Shown piece after piece: positions 45,297-54,204 of a DNA stretch of 64,000 bases; within the stretch, counting starts at the first letter, position 1, and the number at the start of each line of letters is the position of its first letter. The notes under the pieces are model-generated. The model had not been told where the DNA came from and made no database searches. It saw only the letters and a list, made by a program, of their open reading frames with translations. This DNA comes from Oribacterium sp. NK2B42 (lineage in GTDB: Bacteria; Bacillota; Clostridia; Lachnospirales; Lachnospiraceae): positions 30,358 to 94,357 of the forward strand of contig NZ_AUJX01000010.1 in the NCBI RefSeq assembly GCF_000424445.1. Direction: 5' to 3'. The position numbers and the translations under genes were made by a program.

Positions 45297-46031
45297 TCAA
45301 TACATGTCCCGATTGACATTATATTTTACAAAATTAATTATCAGAAAAATTCCAACAAACAAGAATATTGCCGGAAATAGTGCAAATGCAATTCTTACAC
45401 CTAACGATATCTCGGATACTGGTACTAACTGCGGAACTCCGTTTATGGTCACATCTAATACTCGATCGGGATCTATATATAATACACAATACTCTATAAC
45501 TGAAAATACAGTCCCAATAAATAAAAATAAAACACCCAATGATATTTTTGTAGTTGCAGAAATAGCCTTGATATCTTCTCCAAAGGAATAGAAATTATAT
45601 TTTAATCCTAGATTTTCAAAGTATTTTCTTACAGGTACCTGAATATCAGATGTTGAGAATCTATATGTAAGTATCCCCGTCTCACCTGTGGCATTATCGT
45701 ATCCCAACTCTTTTTCATAATGATAATTCCAGCTTTTACCTGCAAATGACTCCTGTGAAATTCCAATACTACCAAGTCCGATAGATGATTCATCTGTGGT
45801 ATTAACATCTATCGTCATGAACTTTCCATTTGGAAATACCTTAACGACATGTCTATATACTCTAGCTACATGAGATACCCCTCTGCCATTAAAATATGTC
45901 GAATTCTGCCAATTCAGTTGTATTACCAATACGCCCTGTTCTATAGTACATGCCCACTCAGGATGAACAGAATTAAAATAATCTTTTGCCCCAATATAAA
46001 TATGTTCAATCTTCTCTTTACTTAAGTTCAT
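45297..46031 (-). CDS. Membrane protein, candidate immunity partner
   Basis: A 244-residue protein with a soluble beta-rich N-terminal part (1-150) and two C-terminal membrane helices (about 165-188 and 213-238, with FALFPAIFLFVGIFLI). It lies immediately upstream of the putative effector on the same strand. A membrane immunity protein is what a pore-forming effector would need, but no family is recognised, and a role in secretion itself is possible. Confidence 0.6.
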   Translation of the reverse strand: MNLSKEKIEHIYIGAKDYFNSVHPEWACTIEQGVLVIQLNWQNSTYFNGRGVSHVARVYRHVVKVFPNGKFMTIDVNTTDESSIGLGSIGISQESFAGKSWNYHYEKELGYDNATGETGILTYRFSTSDIQVPVRKYFENLGLKYNFYSFGEDIKAISATTKISLGVLFLFIGTVFSVIEYCVLYIDPDRVLDVTINGVPQLVPVSEISLGVRIAFALFPAIFLFVGIFLIINFVKYNVNRDMY

Positions 46032-46264
46032 GCTCTGATTATTTCTATTAATAACCCAAAATAATTATCACTATACTGTAAAAAAATTCTTAACATATCA
46101 TTCCCTTTTACGTAACATATCCTTATTTTATCCGATTAACAAACACTCGCTCAACGTGTGTCACCTTTTGTGTCTTAATAAAATCGTAAAGAGAGTCGCC
46201 GATGCCATCCAAAAGTCGGCATTGAACCGCTTAAATTATTTGTCTTACATGTAACACATATTCC

Positions 46265-46293
46265 ATGACAGAATGTTTTAGAAATAGTATAAT
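46265..46293 (+). promoter_or_regulatory. Promoter of the third AAA/PD-(D/E)XK gene
   Basis: ATGACA (46265-46270) and TATAAT (46288-46293) with a 17-base spacer, 35 bases before the ATG at 46328. It shows that the longer reading frame starting at 46265 is not the real start. The rest of the 296-base gap 46032-46327 holds nothing recognisable. Confidence 0.6.
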
Positions 46294-46327
46294 TCTAGAA
46301 AAATGTATGTTTTATGGAGTTGATATT

Positions 46328-47995
46328 ATGAATATACGGACATCCTATGACAGCTTTCGGGATCTTATAGAAAATGATTCATACTATATTGATAAAACCG
46401 GCATTATTGAAGAGTATCTGGTAGACAAATTTGATAAAGCAGTTCTCTTTGCAAGGCCACGCAGGTTTGGAAAAACATTAACGATGACGATGTTCAGAGA
46501 CTTTCTGGATATCAGACAGGACAGTCATGACATTTTCAACAATCTGGAAATAATAAAAAAACAGGACGTTGTTGATAAATATATGAACAAATATCCTGTA
46601 ATTTTTTTATCTTTAAAAGAAATATACGGAGTTAGTTTTGAAAAAACATATCGAAATTTACAGCTGTTAATAGCAAATTACTGTAAAAAAATCGAAGACA
46701 TTCTTAATGACGAAGGAGTTAACGATGCTGATAAGGCAGTGTTTTCGGATCTTGAGTATCAGAAGGCTGACGAGACAAATACAGTAGCATCCCTCGATCT
46801 TCTATCAAGGATGCTTCATGACCATTACCATAAGCAGGTGTTCGTAATAATAGACGAATATGATGTCCCTATGGCAAAAGCATTGGGCAGGCCCGAGTAT
46901 GACCGTGTCAGTGACATGATAGAGCATATGCTGAGTTTTGTATGCAAAACCAATGATAATGTCAAAGGTGTCATTCTCTCAGGCTGCTTCTATACAGTAA
47001 AAAACAGTACTTATACGGGAGTAAATAATATTATCCCTTATACTGTTCTTTCGCCGAACTTTGCAGGAGCAATTGGTTTTACAGATGAAAATGTAAAAAG
47101 AGTACTTAAAGATGCAGGTCTCGAAGACCAGTATGATATTATTTCTGATTGGTATGACGGATATATTTTTGGAAGAGAAAAAATGTACTGTCCATGGGAT
47201 GTTCTTCTTTATGTCCGTTCAAAGCTTGATGGTACCTATAGTGAGTCCATGGGTCCGAAGAGCTATTGGGTCAATACATCTGAGACCTCTCAGAATCTGA
47301 TACACGGTTTCCTTGGCAAAACAGAAGCTGTGACAGAGAACTTTGAGCAATTACTTTCAGGCAACTCTATTGATTGTATAGTAGATGACACTATTCCATA
47401 TAATAGAATATATGAAAGAGGCAATAACTTATGGTCTGCCCTTCTTGAAACCGGATATCTGACTAAAGCGGTTACTGAAGAAATGCAGCTTATGCCTCTT
47501 CGAATCCCAAATAAGGAAATACAGGTTGTATTCAGGCAAGAAGTATGGAATTATTTTCAGGATAAGATTGACAATGTATTTGTAAATGATTTTGTTCAGG
47601 CATTATGGTACAGAAATATCGAAAAAGCAGAACAATCCTTAAATCAGATACTTGAATCAACTCTTTCTTTTTATCACGAATATAGAGAATATAGCTATCA
47701 TTTGATATTGGATGGTTTCTTTACCGGAAAAGGATATATTGTTCAGTCAGAAAGAGAATCCGGATATGGCAGAAGCGATCTTATCATACTTGATCCGTCC
47801 AGAAAACGAGGATTACTGATTGAGCTTAAGCATGTTGAAAACATTTCAGAATTGGAAAGTGCGCTTAAAGAAGCGTCCAATCAAATCATTCAAAAAGAGT
47901 ACGAAAGCCAGCTAACATATGAAGGTTATGATAACCTTATAAAATATGGAATGTCCTTTAAAGGTAAGAAATGCCGGATCGCACTTGTTAAATAG
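46328..47995 (+). CDS. AAA-ATPase-like protein with PD-(D/E)XK nuclease-like C-terminus (third copy)
   Basis: A 555-residue member of the same family as the genes at 5103 and 19491. The start MNIRTSYDSFRDLIENDSYY and the YIDKTGII segment are classic. The Walker A-type loop is ARPRRFGKT (about 42-50), Walker B FVIIDEYDVP, and the nuclease-like core YGRSDLIILDPSRKRGLLIE followed by LKH. GGAG lies 8 bases before the ATG. It is a monocistronic unit with its own promoter and a strong terminator. Confidence 0.88.
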   Translation: MNIRTSYDSFRDLIENDSYYIDKTGIIEEYLVDKFDKAVLFARPRRFGKTLTMTMFRDFLDIRQDSHDIFNNLEIIKKQDVVDKYMNKYPVIFLSLKEIYGVSFEKTYRNLQLLIANYCKKIEDILNDEGVNDADKAVFSDLEYQKADETNTVASLDLLSRMLHDHYHKQVFVIIDEYDVPMAKALGRPEYDRVSDMIEHMLSFVCKTNDNVKGVILSGCFYTVKNSTYTGVNNIIPYTVLSPNFAGAIGFTDENVKRVLKDAGLEDQYDIISDWYDGYIFGREKMYCPWDVLLYVRSKLDGTYSESMGPKSYWVNTSETSQNLIHGFLGKTEAVTENFEQLLSGNSIDCIVDDTIPYNRIYERGNNLWSALLETGYLTKAVTEEMQLMPLRIPNKEIQVVFRQEVWNYFQDKIDNVFVNDFVQALWYRNIEKAEQSLNQILESTLSFYHEYREYSYHLILDGFFTGKGYIVQSERESGYGRSDLIILDPSRKRGLLIELKHVENISELESALKEASNQIIQKEYESQLTYEGYDNLIKYGMSFKGKKCRIALVK

Positions 47996-48005
47996 ATCGA
48001 ATACC

Positions 48006-48043
48006 AAAAAAGCTGCCGATGCACTCTGGCATCGGCAGCTTTT
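48006..48043. terminator. Bidirectional terminator between AAA gene and pgi
   Basis: AGCTGCCGATGC (48011-48022) and GCATCGGCAGCT (48029-48040) form a perfect 12-pair stem with a 6-base loop, with A-run before and T-run after. It serves the plus-strand AAA gene and possibly pgi. Confidence 0.92.
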
Positions 48044-48151
48044 CATTATCCTTTGCTTGAAGAATAGTCTTTGTGAAATTTCAAAAAAACCTCTTGAAAA
48101 GGGACTCAATAAGCCTCACCCGGAATAATTTATAAGTTAAAATAACCGTTA

Positions 48152-49732
48152 TTAAATATTAAGAAGCTTGCTGTACTCTGCAAGTGCGCCCTCTGTTTCA
48201 TGGGCAAGAACCTTCTTTGCGAGAGTCTTTCCAAGCTGAACGCCTTCCTGGTCAAAGCTGTTGATATTCCAGATGAAGCCCTGGAACATTACCTTGTTCT
48301 CGAAGTGAGCAAGAAGTGCACCGAGAGCCTTGGGATCAAGCTGATCACCGATAATGATGCTTGATGGACGGCCGCCCTCGAAATTCTTGTTCTTGTTCTC
48401 GTCAGACTTTCCGCAGGCAAATGCTACGATCTGGGCTGCAACATTGGCACAAAGCTTCTGCTGGCTGGTGCTGCCCTGGATGTCTACGTCATTCTCACAC
48501 TGGTTGTTGCGGAATCCGATAAACTGAAGAGGCACGATGTCTGTTCCCTGGTGAAGGAGCTGATAGAAGCTGTGCTGTCCGTTTGTTCCCGGCTCACCGA
48601 AGATAACAGGACCTGTTACATAATCAATAGGCTCACCGAAACGGTTAACGCTCTTACCGTTAGACTCCATGTCAAGCTGCTGAAGGTGTGCAGGGAAACG
48701 GCTGAGTGCCTGAGAGTAAGGAAGAACCGCTGTGCAAGGGTATCCAAGTACGTTTCTCTCATAGAAGCCGATAAGTGCATCAAGCATTGCAGGATTCTTT
48801 AAAGCATCCTTGTTTGTTGAGAGCTTGTCTTCTGCTGCCGCACCATCAAGGAAGTCTGCAAATACTTCCGGTCCAAAGGCAAGTGAAAGAACTGCACCGC
48901 CTACTCCGGAGGTACTGGAGTAACGTCCGCCGATATAGTCATCCATGTAGAAGGCTGTAATGAAATCATCACTGTGAGCAAGCGGTGATGTCTCTGAAGT
49001 AACAGCGATCATGTGCTTTGAAGCATCAAGACCTGCCTTCTTTAACGCATCCATAACAAAGGACTGGTTTGTAAGTGTCTCAAGAGTTGTTCCTGACTTT
49101 GAAACAAGTATGAAAAGTGAATGAGCAACATCGATTGAATTAAGTACAGCTGTTGCATCATCAGGATCAACATTACTGATGAACTTGGCCTCCATCTTGA
49201 AGGTATCATGCTTCTTTGCCCAGTTCTCAAGTGCAAGGTACATAGCACGAGGACCAAGATCACTTCCGCCGATACCGATCTGAACTACTGTTGTAAACTT
49301 CTCGCCTTTTGCATTGGCAATCTCACCTGAGTGCACCTTGTTTGCAAACTCTGCGATCCTCTTCTGCTCATTAACATAAAACTCACGCTTGTTCACCCCG
49401 TCTGCAATAACGTCTTTTCCAAGCTGACCTCTGGTGAGATGATGGAGAACCATTCTCTTCTCGCCTGTATTGATAACCTCTCCCTCATAAAGAGCCTGAT
49501 ACTTTTCGGTAAGCTGAGCCTCATCAGCAAGAGCTGCAAGTGCCTTTAATACATCATCATCAACCTCTTTGGAAGCATAATTGTAAGTAAGACCTGCTGC
49601 CATCGGTACAGAATACTTGCCGACTCTCTCAGCGCCCTTTGCACCTGACATAGCCTCCACAAGATTAATGTGCTTAACATTTTTAAGTTCCTGATAAGAC
49701 TTTAAAGTATCAAGATTGTTCCAGTTTGTCAT
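48152..49732 (-). CDS. pgi: Glucose-6-phosphate isomerase
   Basis: A 526-residue enzyme that interconverts glucose 6-phosphate and fructose 6-phosphate in glycolysis. Signatures are clear: GIGGSDLGP, VSKSGTTLETL, IGGRYSSTSGVGG (family signature 1) and GFIWNINSFDQEGVQLGK (signature 2), with the catalytic glutamate in GEPGTNGQHSF. Length fits the longer PGI subfamily. AGGAGG precedes the ATG. It is a single gene. Confidence 0.98.
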   Translation of the reverse strand: MTNWNNLDTLKSYQELKNVKHINLVEAMSGAKGAERVGKYSVPMAAGLTYNYASKEVDDDVLKALAALADEAQLTEKYQALYEGEVINTGEKRMVLHHLTRGQLGKDVIADGVNKREFYVNEQKRIAEFANKVHSGEIANAKGEKFTTVVQIGIGGSDLGPRAMYLALENWAKKHDTFKMEAKFISNVDPDDATAVLNSIDVAHSLFILVSKSGTTLETLTNQSFVMDALKKAGLDASKHMIAVTSETSPLAHSDDFITAFYMDDYIGGRYSSTSGVGGAVLSLAFGPEVFADFLDGAAAEDKLSTNKDALKNPAMLDALIGFYERNVLGYPCTAVLPYSQALSRFPAHLQQLDMESNGKSVNRFGEPIDYVTGPVIFGEPGTNGQHSFYQLLHQGTDIVPLQFIGFRNNQCENDVDIQGSTSQQKLCANVAAQIVAFACGKSDENKNKNFEGGRPSSIIIGDQLDPKALGALLAHFENKVMFQGFIWNINSFDQEGVQLGKTLAKKVLAHETEGALAEYSKLLNI

Positions 49733-49910
49733 GTTCAGATTCCTCCTTAACCATGTACCTTCACGGATTAAATTTGTCTGGTTTTTTATTAAAATCCAAT
49801 AGCTACATTATCGCTTTTATTGCGGCAAATCGCAAGAAATAAATGCAGCTGAATACATTTGTTTAAACTGTCCTGCATAGCCTCTTTTAAAACGTAAAGG
49901 GCATTCGTGA

Positions 49911-51107
49911 TTACTTTAGGCTTTCAGCAAGTGCTGTTGCAAGTTCCTTCAGCTGTGCCCTGGATGCATCATCCACAGAGGATGTCAACTTAACGGAAGG
50001 CTCCAGGATGGTCATGTCCTTCATGGTGCCGAGGAGCTCTGTCATCTTCTTCCCTGCCATCGATGCCCAGCTTCCGTTTTCGATGAGTCCAACCTTTCTT
50101 CCGGACAGATTATGGTTCTTAATGTCTGTAAGGAATGTATGCATATGGTCAAATATCTCTGCATTGTAGGTTGCACTTGCAAATACAAGTGTTGAATACT
50201 CAAATGCTGTGGAAAGCAGGTATGAAAAATGTGTTTTGGAAACATCAAAAACCTTTACGTCCTTAACACCAAGCTCCGCAAGATCCATAGCGAGAATGTC
50301 GGCGGCATTGGCAGTATTTCCGTAAACCGAGCCATAGAAAACAGCAACTGAATTCTTTTCCGGAGTATAGGTCGCCCACTTGGTATAGAGATCAATTATC
50401 TTTCCGAAATCGCTTCTCCAAAGATGGCCGTGGAGAGGGAGAATCATCCTGATATCAAGAGCTGCTGCCTTCTTAAGAAGTGCATTGGTCTGTACCCCGT
50501 ATTTTCCGACGATATTGACATAATATCTTCTGGCTTCAGACTTCCAGTCCTGATCCCAGTCAACCTCATCTGCGAAAATGTTTCCACTCATGGCTCCAAA
50601 GGCTCCGAATGCATCTGCCGAGAACAATGTTCCTGTAGAAGACTCGTAAGTAACGATAACCTCCGGCCAGTGAACCATAGGTGCCGTGAAGAAATTAAGT
50701 GTATGATGTCCAAGCTCAAGTGTATCCTTTTCCTTTACTGCGATACCTTCAACCTTGATGTGATAGAACTGGTCGATCATCTGTATGGCTTTCTGAGATG
50801 CCACAATCTTCATCTCCGGATATCTCGAAAGGAGTTCAGGAATGCAGGAACAATGATCCGGCTCCATATGCTGAACCACCATGTAATCAAGGGCTCTGCC
50901 CGCAAGGACATGGTCGAGATTATCCAGGAACTGACGTGAAACGGCATCATCTATTCCATCCATAAGACAGGTCTTGTCGTCAAGGATCACATAATTGTTA
51001 TAAGACATGCCCGCCGGCACGGGATAAACATTTTCAAAAAGCTCCAGCCTTCTGTCGGAAGCTCCCAGCCACCAAATGTCTTTCTGTACTTCTCTCACAT
51101 TGTACAT
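49911..51107 (-). CDS. fprA: A-type flavodiiron protein
   Basis: A 398-residue flavodiiron protein: an N-terminal metallo-beta-lactamase-like domain with a diiron site (HMEPDHCSCIP, SADAFGAFG, PLHGHLW) and a C-terminal flavodoxin domain (about 255-398; VFYGSVYGNTANAADIL for FMN). Such proteins reduce oxygen to water or nitric oxide to nitrous oxide and protect anaerobes. The C-terminus has no rubredoxin extension, so an external donor is needed. AGGAGG precedes the ATG. Confidence 0.95.
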   Translation of the reverse strand: MYNVREVQKDIWWLGASDRRLELFENVYPVPAGMSYNNYVILDDKTCLMDGIDDAVSRQFLDNLDHVLAGRALDYMVVQHMEPDHCSCIPELLSRYPEMKIVASQKAIQMIDQFYHIKVEGIAVKEKDTLELGHHTLNFFTAPMVHWPEVIVTYESSTGTLFSADAFGAFGAMSGNIFADEVDWDQDWKSEARRYYVNIVGKYGVQTNALLKKAAALDIRMILPLHGHLWRSDFGKIIDLYTKWATYTPEKNSVAVFYGSVYGNTANAADILAMDLAELGVKDVKVFDVSKTHFSYLLSTAFEYSTLVFASATYNAEIFDHMHTFLTDIKNHNLSGRKVGLIENGSWASMAGKKMTELLGTMKDMTILEPSVKLTSSVDDASRAQLKELATALAESLK

Positions 51108-51298
51108 AATGTTTCCTCCTAAATATGTATTTTTCAGGGACGTAGAAAATACATAATCTAAACTCTTGTAAGACTCTATTCCCTCTGTCTCTGTTTAGTT
51201 GCGTCTGACCACAATTATAAACCAACGGAAACTCATTGGACATTAGTTTTTAATCAATTCATCTAAGTTTCTATGGTTTAAACAAGCATTTACAACTA

Positions 51299-51844
51299 TT
51301 AATGCTTTTCCTTTATCCTTTCAAGGAGCTCCTTATTGCGCTCCAGCATGTTATAGATACCGTCCTCCGAAAGAATACCCCTTTTCAGTCTCTCGGGAAG
51401 TTTACCCTTTTCGTCCATGGCGAAGTCATCCTTCCATTGCTGACTTGTATAATACTTTTCCAGTACCTGTATCTCAGTCTGGAATTTTTCATACTCAGCC
51501 ATCTTCTTTTCAAGAGCGTCCATCCTCTGTATCGCCCTGTCAAGGATTTCTTCCATCTCATTAAGGTGCTTTGGAATATTCTCGGCTGCAAAACGATCCC
51601 TGTACTGCTTTTTCTTTTCACTGTACTTCTTTTCTATCTCTGTGTAAGGAATCCGGATCTGTTCTGCTTCGATTTTACCAAAGACATATTGAAGGGCTTC
51701 ATCATCGGATAGTTTCTCCTCTGACTGTTTCTTATATGCCTCATACATCCAGCTGCCTATCTTTTCTTTCTGTACGGTCTTTAACTGACTGTACGTTTTA
51801 TCCACCTGTGAAATCTGTCCCTCAGCCATATTTTGTTTGTTCAT
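51299..51844 (-). CDS. Coiled-coil protein of unknown function
   Basis: A 181-residue, highly charged protein dominated by Lys and Glu. Long helical segments with heptad-like spacing cover about 60-125 (EEILDRAIQRMDALEKKMAE) and the C-terminal 30 residues. The N-terminal SQLKTVQKEKIGSWMYEAYK is less repetitive. No domain is recognised. GAGGGGATT lies upstream of the ATG. It may be part of the divergent Y-polymerase region, but no direct link is seen. Confidence 0.75.
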   Translation of the reverse strand: MNKQNMAEGQISQVDKTYSQLKTVQKEKIGSWMYEAYKKQSEEKLSDDEALQYVFGKIEAEQIRIPYTEIEKKYSEKKKQYRDRFAAENIPKHLNEMEEILDRAIQRMDALEKKMAEYEKFQTEIQVLEKYYTSQQWKDDFAMDEKGKLPERLKRGILSEDGIYNMLERNKELLERIKEKH

Positions 51845-51966
51845 AGCCTAATCCCCTCATTTCTTCATTCCTGACCGTATCAATTTTACCATAGAAATCT
51901 TAAATATTATCGTCTTACTGAATCTGATTTGTTAGAATAAATATACTATCTTCTGATATAGGACGC

Positions 51967-51981
51967 GTTCTGAAAAAGAAC
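51967..51981. promoter_or_regulatory. GTTCT-N5-AGAAC inverted repeat before the Y-family polymerase
   Basis: Perfect 5-base arms, 59 bases upstream of the polymerase ATG. The half-site GAAC recalls Gram-positive LexA boxes (GAAC-N4-GTTC), but orientation and spacing differ, so LexA control is not shown. Confidence 0.25.
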
Positions 51982-52039
51982 ACAATATAGTTATAAAGGG
52001 CACTCAGCATTCTCCCACAGAGAAAGGAATCACCTAAAC

Positions 52040-53629
52040 ATGGGCACTTCACAGAAATGGTTCATTGCCATCGATTTAAAATCATTTTATGCCAGCTGCG
52101 AGCTTACAGAAAGAAAATACGATGCTCTGACCACAAACCTTGTAGTAGCGGATGCATCAAGGACCGAGAAAACGATATGTCTTGCTGTCAGCCCATCCCT
52201 GAAGGCTTACGGAATCAGCGGCCGCGCCAGGCTCTTTGAGGTCATAAAGCGCGTGAAGGAAGTCAATGAAGAACGTCTCAGAAACGCAATCCGGCTTGGT
52301 GTGGCAGTGAAAGATGAGAGCACAGGTAAATATGGTTTCTCCTCTGCCTCTTATGACAGAGAGGCACTTGAGGCTGACCCCTCTTTGGAACTATCCTATA
52401 TCATAGCTCCTCCGAGAATGAAACTGTATGAGCAAATAAGTACCAGGGTCTTCTCCATATATCTCCGCTTCGTTTCCGCAGAGGACATCCACGTGTACAG
52501 CATCGATGAATGTTTTATCGACGTTACCGGTTACCTCAAAACCTACTCTCTCACTGCCCATGAACTGGCAATGAAGATGATTCGGGAGGTTTTGGATGAA
52601 ACCGGGATAACCGCTACCGCCGGCATTGGCACCAATATGTATCTTGCAAAGATAGCCATGGATATAGTTGCGAAGCACGCTCCTGCTGACGAACAGGGTG
52701 TACGTATAGCAGAGCTTGATGAAATGAGATATCGGAAGCTCCTTTGGTGCCATACTCCTCTCACTGACTTCTGGCGGGTGGGACGAGGCATATCTAAAAG
52801 GCTTGAAAGCATGGGGATTTATACCATGGGTGATATAGCAAGACAGAGTGAAGTGGATGAGTCTTCCCTGTACAAGGCCCTGGGTGTTAATGCCGAACTC
52901 CTGATAGACCATGCCTGGGGATGGGAACCTACAGAGATAGCAACCATCAAATCCTATAAGCCTGAAACGAACAGTTTGTCATCCGGACAGGTTCTGATGG
53001 AACCCTATGACAGCACAGATGCCCGTTTGATCGTACAGGAAATGACAGAACTTCTGGTTCTTGATTTAGTGCGTAAGGGTCTGGTAACAAAAAGGATCGA
53101 ACTGACCCTGGGCTATGACAGGACAAGCATTGAATATGAGTATAAAGGAAGGTCTCCTCAGGATTCGACCTTTAGGAATACGAAGACAGGAAAAAGATAT
53201 TCCGGGAAAGTGACTATGGATCCATACGGCCGCCCCCTTCCATATCATGCACATGGAACAGGAAATATAGACCGTTGGACGAGTTCCACAAAGCGGATCA
53301 TGGAGGTGATGCTTGAACTGTATGATCGCATCGTTGATCAGGATCTTGTGATCCGTCGTGTTAATGTTGTGGCCTGTGATCTGATACCTGAAGATAAGAT
53401 ACCTGCCGGCGCACCTTTCCAGATGGATCTCTTCACGGACTATGAAACATTGGAGAAACAGAAAGCTGCAGAGGATGCAGAAGATAAACGGGAAAAAAAT
53501 CTGCAAAAGGCAACGCTGCTTTTGCAGGAAAAATTCGGCAAGAATGCTGTTCTCAAGGGAATGAATCTGAAAAAAGGTGCCATGACGATTGCAAGGAACG
53601 GCCAGATCGGTGGTCACAAGGCAGAATGA
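52040..53629 (+). CDS. Y-family DNA polymerase (UmuC/UvrX-like)
   Basis: A 529-residue translesion polymerase. Catalytic motifs are visible: AIDLKSFYASCE (first metal aspartate), YSIDECFIDVT (SIDE), and TATAGIGTNMYLAKIAMD (helix-hairpin region start). Length exceeds that of DinB and fits the UmuC/UvrX-type group of Firmicutes with an extended little finger and tail. It copies past damaged bases. AGAAAGGAATC precedes the ATG. A small protein that usually accompanies such polymerases follows at once. Confidence 0.94.
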   Translation: MGTSQKWFIAIDLKSFYASCELTERKYDALTTNLVVADASRTEKTICLAVSPSLKAYGISGRARLFEVIKRVKEVNEERLRNAIRLGVAVKDESTGKYGFSSASYDREALEADPSLELSYIIAPPRMKLYEQISTRVFSIYLRFVSAEDIHVYSIDECFIDVTGYLKTYSLTAHELAMKMIREVLDETGITATAGIGTNMYLAKIAMDIVAKHAPADEQGVRIAELDEMRYRKLLWCHTPLTDFWRVGRGISKRLESMGIYTMGDIARQSEVDESSLYKALGVNAELLIDHAWGWEPTEIATIKSYKPETNSLSSGQVLMEPYDSTDARLIVQEMTELLVLDLVRKGLVTKRIELTLGYDRTSIEYEYKGRSPQDSTFRNTKTGKRYSGKVTMDPYGRPLPYHAHGTGNIDRWTSSTKRIMEVMLELYDRIVDQDLVIRRVNVVACDLIPEDKIPAGAPFQMDLFTDYETLEKQKAAEDAEDKREKNLQKATLLLQEKFGKNAVLKGMNLKKGAMTIARNGQIGGHKAE

Positions 53630-53701
53630 AGTATGTAGTGTAAATAATACTATTCATTATTTTTTATGCACCCGACTCAAAGCGGAGGAATGGAGAATTA
53701 T

Positions 53702-53995
53702 ATGACAAAAGGAATAACAAATAAAGAACCGGATCCGGAGATTGTTTATGCGGACATATTCCACCACCCGCACTGGCAGAGTCCCACCAGACCTCACATG
53801 AGTCTCTATGACCGTGCCGCTCAGTTTGCTCCGTTCGCTGCACTGACAGGATACGAGGACATGGTGAGCGAGGAAGCCAGGAAAGCAGAAAAGGAAGCAG
53901 GTTTTTCCGAAAAAAATCCTACTTCAGTGACTTTTGATCCGGGGTCTGTCCAGGATCCGCTGTGGACAGTTCCGACGATGAATAATCAACGATAG
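53702..53995 (+). CDS. Small partner protein of the Y-family polymerase
   Basis: A 97-residue protein with the strongly conserved core MSLYDRAAQFAPFAALTGYE, found in small proteins encoded beside UmuC-like polymerases in Clostridia, comparable in position to YolD beside UvrX. The function is unknown; it may modulate the polymerase. The ATG at 53702 is chosen because GGAG lies 6 bases upstream. A terminator follows at 54013. Confidence 0.8.
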   Translation: MTKGITNKEPDPEIVYADIFHHPHWQSPTRPHMSLYDRAAQFAPFAALTGYEDMVSEEARKAEKEAGFSEKNPTSVTFDPGSVQDPLWTVPTMNNQR

Positions 53996-54012
53996 CCTGC
54001 AAAACTTGAACA

Positions 54013-54036
54013 CCCACCCGTATAGCGGGTGGGTTT
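54013..54036 (+). terminator. Terminator of the polymerase operon
   Basis: CCCACCCG (54013-54020), loop TATAG, CGGGTGGG (54026-54033), then TTT. It is 17 bases past the small partner gene. Confidence 0.88.
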
Positions 54037-54113
54037 ATGTGCCACAGGCTTGATCGTTTTGCTGCCCGAAATACCTGAAGCAGCACGTGGCACGTAGTCT
54101 CGACCTGCAAAAC

Positions 54114-54150
54114 TAAAAGACCCTGCCGGACTATTCCGACAGGGTCTTCT
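54114..54150. terminator. Terminator of the CAP-domain gene, possibly bidirectional
   Basis: AGACCCTGCCGGA (54118-54130) and TCCGACAGGGTCT (54135-54147) form a 13-base stem with one wobble and a 4-base loop. The minus strand continues into TTTTAG. It is 55 bases past the CAP gene stop. Both this hairpin and the one at 54013 are preceded on the plus strand by the same 11 bases, CCTGCAAAACT. Confidence 0.85.
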
Positions 54151-54204
54151 ATTTGCGTAGGATTTATCTATAAAGGAGAGGTTTTTCCGTTATATTTGTT
54201 TTAA

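Noticed and set aside
46265..46327. Extended N-terminus of the third AAA gene
   Set aside because: The upstream ATG lies in the -35 box of a good promoter, and the family start and ribosome site fit the ATG at 46328.
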